From Oryza sativa Japonica Group (lineage: Eukaryota; Streptophyta; Magnoliopsida; Poales; Poaceae): a DNA stretch of 64,000 nucleotides. Below are positions 46,836-56,650 of the stretch, one piece after another. The notes beneath the pieces were generated by a model. The model made no database searches and had not been told where the DNA came from. It saw nothing but the letters and a program-made list of their open reading frames with translations. Within the stretch, counting starts at the first letter, position 1, and each line of letters begins with the position of its first letter. A program made the translations under genes and the position numbers. Location: positions 33,348,001-33,412,000 of the forward strand of contig NC_089037.1 in assembly GCF_034140825.1 (NCBI RefSeq). Reading direction: 5' to 3'.

Positions 46836-47546
46836 ATGGCGTCTTCAACCTCGAGCTCGCTCGCCGTGGCAACAATGGTGGCCGTCGTCCTCCTCCTGGG
46901 TGCCACCACCCAGGCGGCGCGCCTCCTCGACGAACTCGTCCCCGGCATTCCGATGCCGACGATCCCCGGTGTACCGGCGGTCGGCCCCACCATCCCGGCC
47001 ATCCCGACGATCCCCGGCGTTCCGGCGGTCGGCCCCACCATCCCGACCATCCCCACCGTTCCGACGATCCCCGGAGTTCCGGCGGTCGGTCCCACCATCC
47101 CGGCCATCCCGACGATCCCCGGCGTGCCGGCGGTCGGCCCCACCATCCCGACCATCCCGACCATCCCGACGATCCCCGGCGTGCCGGCGGTCGGTTCCAC
47201 CATTCCGACCATCCCGACGATCCCCGGCGTGCCGGCGGTCGGCCCGACTATCCCGACCATCCCCGGCGTGCCGACGATCCCGACGGTGCCGGGAGTGCCG
47301 GAGCTGCCGGTAAATCCCGGAGGCGTGGTGCCGACGATCCCGAAGGTGCCATTGCCGCCGGTGAATCCCGGAGCCGTCGTGCCCGCCGTGCCAGCTCTGC
47401 CGGTGCCGCCGATCCCCGGAGCCGCGGGGGGTGTCGTGCCGACCCTGCCGGTGCCGCCGTTGCCCGCCGTGCCGGGAGTCCCGCTGCCGGAGGTGCCCGG
47501 CGTCCCTCTGCCGCCGGTGCCGTCCGTCGTCCCGCCCGTGCCTTAG
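46836..47546 (+). CDS. Secreted Pro-repeat cell-wall-type protein, 236 aa (array member 1)
   Basis: Single exon. A signal peptide (about residues 1-28: MASSTSSSLAVATMVAVVLL then LGATTQAA) precedes RLLDELVPG. The rest is a repeat of 15-18 residue units built on PTIPGVPAVGPTIP, six PGVPAVG cores in all, with Pro at nearly every third residue. The last third changes to LPPVNPGAVVP and VPGVPLPEVPG units and ends PSVVPPVP. There is no Cys, Tyr or Lys cross-link motif of classic extensins, and few SP/AP/TP contexts. The Pro spacing favours a polyproline-II or elastin-like chain. Comparable to PELPK/PCWP-type plant wall proteins only in general style. Function unknown. Confidence 0.88.
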   Translation: MASSTSSSLAVATMVAVVLLLGATTQAARLLDELVPGIPMPTIPGVPAVGPTIPAIPTIPGVPAVGPTIPTIPTVPTIPGVPAVGPTIPAIPTIPGVPAVGPTIPTIPTIPTIPGVPAVGSTIPTIPTIPGVPAVGPTIPTIPGVPTIPTVPGVPELPVNPGGVVPTIPKVPLPPVNPGAVVPAVPALPVPPIPGAAGGVVPTLPVPPLPAVPGVPLPEVPGVPLPPVPSVVPPVP

Positions 47547-48889
47547 GTCAACTCCGGCGAGCCCCGTGCCGTCGTTAATTAATTACTCCGGCCAGCTGAC
47601 GTGTACGTGGCATTGACCGTGTGCGCCATGCATTGGCCGCCGGCGCCGGCAGCCATCTACAGATTAATTACGTACGTGTGTTAAGTAGTAAGTACTTCCT
47701 CCGTTTCACAATATAAATCATTCTAGCATTTTTCATATTCATATTGATGTTAAAGAATCTAGATAAATATATATGTGGGAAATGCTAAAATGACTTACAT
47801 TGTAAAACAGAGAGAGTACAAATTAAGATGACTTGCATGTACGTTGTTACGTCAAGTTGGTATAGTATTTGTGTAATGAACGTGTGTGTGTGCAGACCAG
47901 GTGCAGTATGTGTTTGTGGCGAGTGGCGACAAATGCGTCACGCTCTGTATACGTACGTGTGCAAAAGCTTAACGTGTTGCTTAAATTATACGTGTCATGT
48001 TAACAAATATATATTTCTATCACCGTTTTAATTGTGTATATCTTTGTTGGCAAATTACCACGCATGCAATCTTAGTAAAAGTGCCCCTTAACAATATTGT
48101 TTGGGATGACATATGCGCCACTTATTTCAAAATTTACATATAATCATGTGAGAAATGAAAGCCCATATATACTTGGACTTAGTGGCGGACGTAGCTATAG
48201 AAAAAAAGAATGTGTTTGATGCTCATTCTATAAGGATAATCGAACACAACATTTATATTATAATCACATAAAAAAGTATAATATAATCAATAAATTAAAC
48301 AAACATGAATATTTAAGATGGTACCTAATCTTTGAGCCGTAAATAGTAAAAAACTACTCAAATCTTAAATAAAAAAATCGAAGGAAATAACCAACTGATC
48401 ACTTGTTGCTCATCCGTCAATCAAATTCGAAGTTCCACTATACAATCCTACGATACCTTGGTTCTGAACTTATTACCAATGACACTTTTCCCATCAGGCA
48501 TGCATTCGGACTCAATAGCCTTTCTCGCCCTCAGCCAGCGGCAGTGATTCAGATTGTCCCTCCATCTCCATAGATTGCACCCATAGTTTCGCTCTTGTTA
48601 AAAGCTCCTCTTCAGAGACCATGCATGCGAGGAATGAATGAAGAAAGTGAAAAAAACAAGTCACAAACAAAGTCTCATGCGATTCGATTGGAACTTTATG
48701 GGCTGACCTTTGTCGATCGACCGAGCCTACCTAATGGGTAAATCTGCCCCTGCTTGGCCTGTGAAATATCTTGCACAATATGTTAAATCGAGGGATAAGT
48801 TATTTTCTGATGAGATTGTAATATTGTATGCTTGTATAAATTATTCTTGATCATATATTGATATATAGTATGCCATTAATTAGCTAACC
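47547..48889. other. Spacer between array members 1 and 2
   Basis: The 3' flank to about 47990 is paralogous to that of member 2 (CAACTCCGGCGAGCC, GTTACGTCAAGTTGGTA, TGCAGACCAGGT). A MITE at 47693-47818 and a copy of a DUF1668 leader-intron piece at 48783-48852 are inserted. No gene. Confidence 0.55.
47693..47818. repeat. Small Stowaway-like MITE
   Basis: Inverted ends TACTTCCTCCGTTT / AAACAGAGAGAGTA and inner inverted ATTCTAGCATTT / AAATGCTAAAATG, 126 bp. Confidence 0.8.
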
Positions 48890-49208
48890 AGTTGAAAATT
48901 TAGCTTATTGCTAGAATGCTCGTTTCTGGCCTATGTTGCATTGTCTCTTATGTTTGGATGGTCATGCATCATTAATTCCTGAGTATATATTGTTCAACTG
49001 ATGGACTGTAATTCTTTCCACCACAAAATGCGTGCGATGATCTGCAACTGCAAAATGCAAGCGATGAAGCAACATGCGTAATGCATTGCATGCCCGGCTT
49101 CCCTCTTCTGCAAACTCCTTATATATAGCCCTCCAAACTCCACACAGCTAGTATACCAGTAACCAAATCAAACCCTAGCTAGCTAGCTAGCTAAGCTAGC
49201 ACGCACCC
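48890..49208 (+). promoter_or_regulatory. Promoter of the second repeat-protein gene
   Basis: TATATATA at 49120-49127, again 89 bases before the ATG. The leader ends with a GCTAGCTAGCTAGCTA run. Collinear with the promoter at 46480-46835. Confidence 0.8.
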
Positions 49209-49658
49209 ATGGCGTCGTCTTCCACCTCGAGCTCGCTCGCCGCGGCAGCGATGGTGGCCGTCGTCCTCCTCCTCCTGGGTGCCACCGCCACGTCCACCCA
49301 GGCGGCGCGCCTCCTCGACGAAGAACTCCCCACCGCCGCCATCCCGGCGATCCCCGGCGTCCCCGGAGTGCCGGCGGTCGGCCCCGGGATCCCGGTGATC
49401 CCCGGCGTGCCCGGAGTGCCGGTGGTTGGCCCCGGGATCCCGTTCGTGCCGGTGATCCCCGGCGTGCCGGTGATCGTGCCGATCATCCCCGGCGTGCCGA
49501 TGATCGCCGGCATGACAACCCTGCCAGTGCCGCCATTTGTGCCGCCGATTGATCCCGGCGCCGGCGCCGGATTCCCCGGCGTGCCGCCGGCGTCGTCGAC
49601 CACCGTGCAGGAAGACCCACAGCCGCCGATGCCGTCCGTCGTTCCACCCGTGCCATAG
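49209..49658 (+). CDS. Secreted Pro-repeat cell-wall-type protein, 149 aa (array member 2)
   Basis: Single exon, clear paralogue of member 1: the signal peptide (ATMVAVVLL there, AAMVAVVLLLLGATATSTQAA here), the RLLDEELP junction and the PSVVPPVP end are shared. The repeat zone is shorter and spelled IPGVPGVPAVGPGIPVIPG, three to four units, then a degenerate Pro/Val zone and an ASSTTVQEDPQPP insert near the end. Size difference from member 1 is almost all in repeat number, as expected from slippage or unequal crossing-over. Confidence 0.88.
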   Translation: MASSSTSSSLAAAAMVAVVLLLLGATATSTQAARLLDEELPTAAIPAIPGVPGVPAVGPGIPVIPGVPGVPVVGPGIPFVPVIPGVPVIVPIIPGVPMIAGMTTLPVPPFVPPIDPGAGAGFPGVPPASSTTVQEDPQPPMPSVVPPVP

Positions 49659-50447
49659 GTGTTAATCAACTCCGGCGAGCCACCATGCCGTCGTTAAGTT
49701 ATACCGTTGCTCACGCCGCCGCGATGTGTGTACTCCGGCGGCTTAATATAACGTGCCTCCTTACTGTGTGTTAATTAAGTACTCCTCCTGTCTAAAAAAA
49801 ATTAACTTCTCTATGAATTTATAGACGTAGTTAGAAGTTGATTTTTTCTTGGATGGTAAGAGTACATGTGTTACCGTGTGTTGTTACGTTAAGTTGGTAA
49901 TTTGTGTACTGATGAATCGTGTGTGTATGATGTGCACTGTGCAGTGCAGACCAGGTACGTACGTGTGGGTCGCGTCACCCAATCTCTGAGTGCTCGCAAA
50001 ATTTAATGTGCTTAATGCACGAATTAATTATACGTCGAATATTATAGGTTTTAATTTAATCTTGTGTAACCCACTATTTTATCACTGTTTGAACTTTGAA
50101 TCATACGTGTCTATTTTTGTTGGGATATTAGTCTTGCTAAGGTGCATAGGAATGAAAATCATATTAGTCATGTTTTAGTTAGTAAAGGCCGAGTTGAGGA
50201 ACTACTCATTTCTGGCCGGACAATAGCTGTACTGCTATCGCACAACTTTGTTTGTGTCGATGCTTTGATTGAATAAAGTGGTCCCTGTTTCCTCCAAAAA
50301 AAAAAAAGAAAATCATGCGTGCTTATATGTGACTGTTAATTTTGGGGGCCTAGAGCATTCCGGGCAAACCGGCCTGAAATTTACGGCCCAAAACAAATGT
50401 TGGGCTTTGCCTATGCAGCAATTTTTCGGGCCAAAACAAACAACCAT
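49659..50447. other. 3' flank of array member 2
   Basis: Paralogous to the 3' flank of member 1 up to about 50010, then AT-rich DNA without a gene. Confidence 0.45.
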
Positions 50448-51078
50448 GCATATGCTGATTTTTTTTAATTTTTTATTAAAATATTTACAAAACTAATTCC
50501 ATGTTTCAAAAATTTACAATAGTAGTTGCCCACCACCCTCTGATCTGGGAGGGAGCGATTTTAATGACGTGGCAGACGGCCGTCGCCTCACAAGTAACGG
50601 CCAACAAAGGGGGCATGCCATTTTGCAGGCGGCCCCCTTGCCACCCATAGAGAGAGGGTGGTTTAACACTGTGCAAGAGGCCGCCTGCAAAAAAAGCCAG
50701 GCCGCCCTTGCCGCCCTTTTTGTAGGCGGCCCCCTTCCCACCCTTAGAGAGGCGGTTTAACACTGTGCGGGGTGCCGTCTCCAAAATGTGTTTCCAGGGC
50801 CCTCGTTGCTCTTTTACAAGCGGCCCCCTGCATAGTGTTAAACCGCCCTTCCTGAGGATGGAAGGGGGCCGCCTGCAAAATGGCAGCCCCCTACAGCCGG
50901 CCGCTAGGCATGAGCCAACGGCCATCTGCCACAACACGAAAATCGCTATTTGGGAGGGCTATTTCTAAAAATCGTCCTCTCAAAGAGCGGCGGGTGACTA
51001 ATTTTGTAAATTTTTGAAACACAAAATTAGTTTTGTAAATATTTTAATAAAAAATTTTAAAAAAATTCTGCATATGCT
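50448..51078. mobile_element. Mutator-like (MULE-type) non-autonomous element, 613 bp
   Basis: Element 50457-51069 bounded by a perfect 9-bp direct repeat GCATATGCT (50448-50456, 51070-51078), the size expected for Mutator-like insertion. The ends are inverted repeats of about 95 bp sharing TTTTATTAAAATATTTACAA. No transposase. The GC-rich core (50530-50990) carries three related blocks of about 90 bp with GGCGGCCCCCTT and GTTTAACACTGTGC; two are direct and the third is inverted. Confidence 0.82.
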
Positions 51079-51580
51079 TACGTCGTCGATAAAACTGACG
51101 AAAATACTCCTTTAGAAAAAGCTGACACGAACAAAACGGTTCAACAGATTGAAGCTGCACCTAAACAAAGAAATTTCGATCCACGGATGGTACGGAGTAT
51201 GCACTAACAAATAATCAAAACAAAAACAACCTCGTCGACAATATATTTGGCCGATCGCTACAACTAAATCTCCTGCCTTGGCCACACAATTTCAGAATTT
51301 ATCCTTTTGTTATTATTCCTTTTGGGATCGATCGATGAACATCCTAGCAAGCAGCCAAGCATATATGAGTTCTGATTACCAAACATGGGCGATTAAAGAA
51401 CAAATTTGTTGCAGCTGCAACGACACACCGTTCTGGCCAACCACCGATCTAACCGGATATATATTCACTTAATTAGCCTTATAAATTGCGCACAGATTGG
51501 CTCGTGTTCTTCGCACTCACTGCAAGAACAGATTAAGAAAAAAAAACACACACACACACACACAAGCTAGTCTTGCTGCA
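51079..51580 (+). promoter_or_regulatory. Promoter and leader of array member 3
   Basis: TATAAAT at 51480-51486, about 95 bases before the ATG, and a CA-dinucleotide run at 51547-51564 in the leader. It does not align with the promoters of members 1 and 2. Confidence 0.6.
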
Positions 51581-52066
51581 ATGGCTTCTAGTGTGAGCTT
51601 CATGGCCACGGCCATGGCGATGGCGTGCGTTCTGCTCGCCGCCAGCAGCAGCAGAACGTGCTACGCCGCCCGCATGTTGGCCGACACGCCGGCGACGGCG
51701 GCGGCGGCGGCCGCGCCTCCCGCCGCCCTCCCTGTCCTCCCCGCCGTGCCGGCGCTGCCCACCACTCTGCCGCCCATGCCGGCCATCCCGGCCGTGCCAC
51801 AGGCGGCGCTGCCGCCGATGCCCGCCGTGCCCACCGTGCCCGCGGTCGTCCCTAACGCGGCGGCGCTGCCGCCGATGCCCGCTGTCCCGGCCATCCCGGC
51901 GGTGCCGAAGGTGTCGTTGCCACCGATGCCCGCCGTGCCGGCGGTGACGCTGCCGCCGATGCCCGCCGGCATCCCCGCCGTGCCGGCGGTGACGCTGCCG
52001 CCGATGCCGTCCATCCCGACCGTGAACGTGCCCATGCCGTTCCAGGCGCCGCCTCCATCGGCGTAG
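51581..52066 (+). CDS. Secreted Pro-repeat cell-wall-type protein, 161 aa (array member 3)
   Basis: I start at 51581 because the ATG there opens on a signal peptide (MASSVSFMATAMAMACVLLA) ending near TCYAARML; the longer upstream frame adds basic residues and a His/Thr run from the CA repeat. The body repeats LPPMPAVPAVP in six or so variants, with Pro at every third position again but Met replacing Ile/Gly. The junction AARMLAD parallels AARLLDE in members 1 and 2, so it is a distant member of the same family. Ends MPFQAPPPSA. Confidence 0.88.
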   Translation: MASSVSFMATAMAMACVLLAASSSRTCYAARMLADTPATAAAAAAPPAALPVLPAVPALPTTLPPMPAIPAVPQAALPPMPAVPTVPAVVPNAAALPPMPAVPAIPAVPKVSLPPMPAVPAVTLPPMPAGIPAVPAVTLPPMPSIPTVNVPMPFQAPPPSA

Positions 52067-55000
52067 GCAGCGCGGCGAACTCGCCGTGTACGTCCACGGC
52101 GGCGGCGGCGGCGGTTGCCGGCGCCAGTAGGTAAACTGAGAGATTTTTCATGTGAAATTTCTCAATGTTTGTGTGAGTGTGTTGATTTAATTTCATACTT
52201 GAGTTTGAATTTTATGCATGTGATGACTCTGTTGCTGGTTAATTAGTGTACATTATATTTTGGGTACGCACGGTCTCAACGCATGTGTTGAGGTCGTGCC
52301 ATTGTGTTTTACGTGTACGTGTACGTACGGTTTATGTATTTGTTTTTACTTTCATACTTTCAGAGATTATATATATGTTACTTTACTACATTTCATTTTT
52401 AAAGTTCACAATTGTACTTTCATGTTTGAACATTTTGGAACTTTGATGTAATCTCGTGGGCGGCAGCTACGCAGAGAATATGACATGGAAAAAAAAAGTA
52501 CTCCACTTTTCAGTTCCTGACGCAGGTCACATAATCCGGTGCAGCAAAATGCAGCGCTGCAGCCTTGACGGTCTAAGGAACTGAAACGACTAAAAAAAAC
52601 AAATTTAACTAAAAAGCTTGCGGCGTTCTTGTGTAGTTGGATTGTTTTTTTTTCTATTCGCGTAGTCGAATTTGACTATGAAAGCCTGTTTGGTACAGCT
52701 CCAACTCCTAAATATTGCTCCGGGAGTTGAGTCTGAAGTGGAGTTGTGGAGCTGCCTTAACCCAGCTCCACAACTCTAGTACATTTTGTGAGAGAGCTCC
52801 ACCCAACTCCACTCTCAGTTTTGGTGGAGCTGAAACTGTTTGGCTGAGCTCCCGCTCCAGGAGGGGTGGAGCTGGAGTTGAAGTTGTGCCAAACAGACCC
52901 TGAATTTAGTCCCGGTAGTATAGTTTGAGAATTTGATGAAAATAGAGGCTTGCCTAGAAAAGTTCATGTGAAAATGAGAAATTTTAGAGGTGTACATAGA
53001 GACATATCGGTATGTATATATGTTTATAGGGGTGAGTATGTCTCCGTGTATATTAACGTCTGCTTGTGTTACAAATTGTTTTTACTTCTAAAAAAATATT
53101 TTTAACTGTTAGAAGTACTTCCAGAAGACACTCTTTTTGTCTGTGAGAAAAGTTGGGCTGCCGCCGAAGGCCGTTTTCCATTTCCCGGCCCATTAACGAA
53201 AGGAAACTGATATTATAGCCCAACAACTGGATCGCACTGCTAGTTGGCCTTGGTCCCCTTCTAAAAGAAAGGAAGATAATCTACCGGTTTGACTGCTTTA
53301 AACACATAAATTGGCATAAACTAATACTGTGAAAACGGTAATGGAAATACCTGACTGCCTGAAGTTCATTTCTGTTTTTTATGGACCGAGCCATGTAGAA
53401 ATGATTATACCGATAAAATTGAATAAAAATGATAAAAAAATGGAAATAGAAACGGAAACGATATTGATATTATGTGATTATGTCAACCGTTTCCAAAATC
53501 TACCCTGTTCTAACGGAAAATACCATTTTTATATTATAGTAATTATCATATCTACTCCAATATATATGATCCATTTCTTTATTTGACCCATAGTTTGAGC
53601 ATCATCAACTCCTCAACCAAATCAGTATAAATTGAGTGTATGGTTAAATGGGAGATAAATTGTAATATGATTACTTAGTGTGACATTTGAATTTATTTCC
53701 AATATTATATAGTAAAACTAGAGCCAAATCTTAATAAAATAAAATTTGCAAGCAAAATTTTCTTTGGACCTTAGTGACCACATCCTATGGATGAGATGTT
53801 GCTGTCAGCAAAGAGCTTAAGCTATCTTAGTTCTTTGTCTTCACAAGAATGGGGACACCCTGCAGATCTTCTCTGAAGATGAGAAGGCACTGCCCTGTAA
53901 TCTACATCTGAGCTCCCATTGGCTCAAACTCACCTGGCTCAAGATCACAACAGCACAGCCTGCATCCCAAGAAGAAAAAGAAAACTTCTTTTTTTTTCTC
54001 ATCACAAGATCACAAAACTGCAGAAAGGAACAGGGAATGGAAAACGTCAGAATGGAATGATCCAGAGGGGCTAGACTAGTAGTAGTAGCTAGATAACCCC
54101 AAGCCGAGCTAGCAATGATCCAAATCCCACAGTTGCTTTCCTATGGCTTTGGATGTTGGGGGCACATTTCGTTTTCAGATTATGCCCAGATGCAAGTAGA
54201 GCACATGTCGTTTCAAATTATTCCGAAATATTACTGTCTTGAAAGAGATGCTAACTTCGCATTGCTCCAAAGGAATCGTATGCTCCTGTGTTTCGTTTCA
54301 GAAATAAAGAAATTTTGGTTTTTTGGCGCACCGTTTTCAGATTCTTTGAACTGGTATGATTGGAATGATTTTGCAGCCGATTCCAAGGGAACAAAACTAA
54401 CCACTTCTTGTCAAATTAAAACTTGCACTTAACCAATACAATCATGAGAGTGATGACATGTTTTTTTTTGGGTGATTTCAGAAACAGAACCGTCAGGGTC
54501 ACTGTTGGTGAGTTTGGTCTCATATGATGAAGTAAGCTGAATTGAAGAAGGGAGAATCATTTCTGGTCATTGCCCTGCCCCCCATAGAAAGAATTTTATG
54601 CGTATCTCCAATGCTAGTGGTGGGCAATACTTGGCATGGTATCCATCAAGGCATCAAGCACCATTGCTCATCAATTTTCATAAAAACATATTTATCAACT
54701 ACATACTACCTTTCTAAAACAAACACTAAAAATATGCTTTGACTCTCAAAAAGGTTTCAAAGAACATTTTATCTAAGGATCGTTCCTATGCTTCACCGAA
54801 ACTATATAGCTAGACAACATACAAAATTAGCTAAGGTGGAGCTGGTATACAAGGCCTGCGTAGAGGTCGGATTTAATCCATTGTCTTAAAAAAAGTATAC
54901 AATGCCTTGTTATTAAAAAGTAAAAAGACATGGGAGATCCTAATATATAATGTTTTGTAAATATTTCTTCAAGATTTGTTTATGGTTTAGTAAAACTCCT

Positions 55001-55621
55001 CGGGAAATTCCAACAATATTTTGGGAAGATACCTTGACTAAGAAAAAAAATCCCCAAAGAACAAAAAAACACTCTACCTCAGGCTGTCAAAAACATGCCA
55101 GGATGGGCAATGTGATGAATAGTCCTATTGAGGTCTCTTTCTGTAGAGAAACTATCGAAAAACTAAATTTATGGCTTGGAGCAAACTCAGTTCAGAGTCA
55201 TCAATTATATGTTTATCGCAACAGTGAGATGGGACCAACATCAGAAAGGAGAGAAGATTTCCTGTCCAATCTGTTTACATGGCATTGATGCACAACAATG
55301 TTCCCAAATAAACCAGACTCTATGGCATCAACAAATACCTCCAAAAATTACTTACTAGCATTTTTCCAATGCTTCCTGTGTAGGGGTCTGAATTTGACCA
55401 AAGATAACCAATGGAATCAACAGGCTGGTGCAGATAATTAGCTACCTGTTTAATAGATCATCTTGATCATTTTTTTGCAAAGAATTAACTACCCCAGCTA
55501 GATCCACATCAGTCAAATTATAATCCAGTATGAATAAAGTATATTACTACGACATCAACATGCATATGATGCATTGATGCATACAGTGATACAGGCTTAC
55601 AACATCAGTTACATACTCTTA
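52067..55621. other. Long gene-free region
   Basis: 3.5 kb with no gene I can support. It contains the MITE at 52684-52899, transposon-like debris at 53320-53530 (GAAACGGAAACG stretches) and AT-rich DNA. Open frames above 80 codons here have no coding character. Confidence 0.5.
52684..52899. repeat. MITE with GCCTGTTTGG..CCAAACAGACC ends
   Basis: Inverted ends of about 25 bp (CTGTTTGGTACAGCTCCAAC / GTTGTGCCAAACAG); interior rich in CTCCACCAACTCC-type repeats. Confidence 0.75.
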
Positions 55622-55768
55622 GGCTGTGTTTAGTTTCTAAAATTGGGGAGAAGTTTGGAGAAAGTTGGTAGTTTGAAAAAAAAGTTAGGAGTTTATGTGA
55701 GTAGAAAAGTTTTGGATACGATGAAAAGTTGGTAGTTTGGGGAAGTTTGGTGTGAAGTTAAACAGGCC
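55622..55768. repeat. MITE, GGC(C/T)GTGTTTAGTT family (copy 3)
   Basis: Near-identical to copy 2 over most of its length (GGGGAGAAGTTTGGAGAAAG shared). It sits immediately upstream of the PIL13 leader, so it may lie within that promoter. Confidence 0.8.
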
Positions 55769-55779
55769 TAGATAGGAGA

Positions 55780-56650
55780 AGAAAGTACAGAAGCAGAAAC
55801 CATTAGTTTACAGAGCCCTAAGCTTGCAGCAGCAGCAGCAGCAGAAGTAGCAGAGAAGTGGGAGAGCGATGTATCCATTCCTGCAAATCCAAGTTGGCAA
55901 TTCCGAGGGCCGACATATATCCCACTCCAAGGAGATCCGACAACGATGCCCAACCCAAGCAGCTTGCTTGCATCTCCATCTCCTCCTCATCGGAACTCCT
56001 CCTCCTCCTCCTCCATCTCCATTATTTCCACCCCGGCAACAATCCAACCGGACGCAGCCCACGGGCCTTGTTCCCTTCTCACCACCTCCAAGTACGCTTT
56101 GCGGGACACTCGCGGCAGCAAGAGTTCGTATACTCGCCTCTGCTGCTGCTGCACTGCCGCGCCTAAAGCTGAGCAAGAAGAGGAGACTTTGCAGCAAGAG
56201 TTGCTACTGTTTGGTTTGGTTCAGGTGAGAGAGGTCAACAATAGCTGTTGGCGTGGCTAGTTGCTTGTGCAGAAAAGGATTCTCTTTTGGTTTTGCCCTT
56301 TCTGAGAAGCTGATGATGATGTGGTGGTGGGCTATGGTTGTGCAGGTTGGGGAGCTACTAGAAGAAGGAGGAATAGCTAGGTTGGGTAGCTCAGCTTTGC
56401 TCTCCTTTTATTTTTTATTTTTTTTTCTGTTTGTTCCAAGGTTTCTTGCATCACTTTGCGGCTTATCTTGTTGGTTTTCCTTCTATTTTAAGGTGTAAAG
56501 TTTGTCTCCTTGTCTTGGTTGTGCTTGCTGTTCTTGTTTGTTTCAACCAACTTGTGCAGTTATACTTGATGCTTAATGCTTCTTTTTTTTTCTTTTTCTA
56601 TGTGGTTTATGCAGGTTGTGAATTTCTTGGGGGGACACAAGAATCGTGGG
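55780..56650 (+). promoter_or_regulatory. PIL13 leader with a 5' UTR intron
   Basis: A CT-rich leader (TCCTCCTCCTCCTCCTCC near 56000) precedes an intron at 56225-56614 (donor TTCAG|GTGAGA, acceptor TATGCAG). The translated exon starts 37 bases further on at 56651. The exact cap site is not known. Confidence 0.6.
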
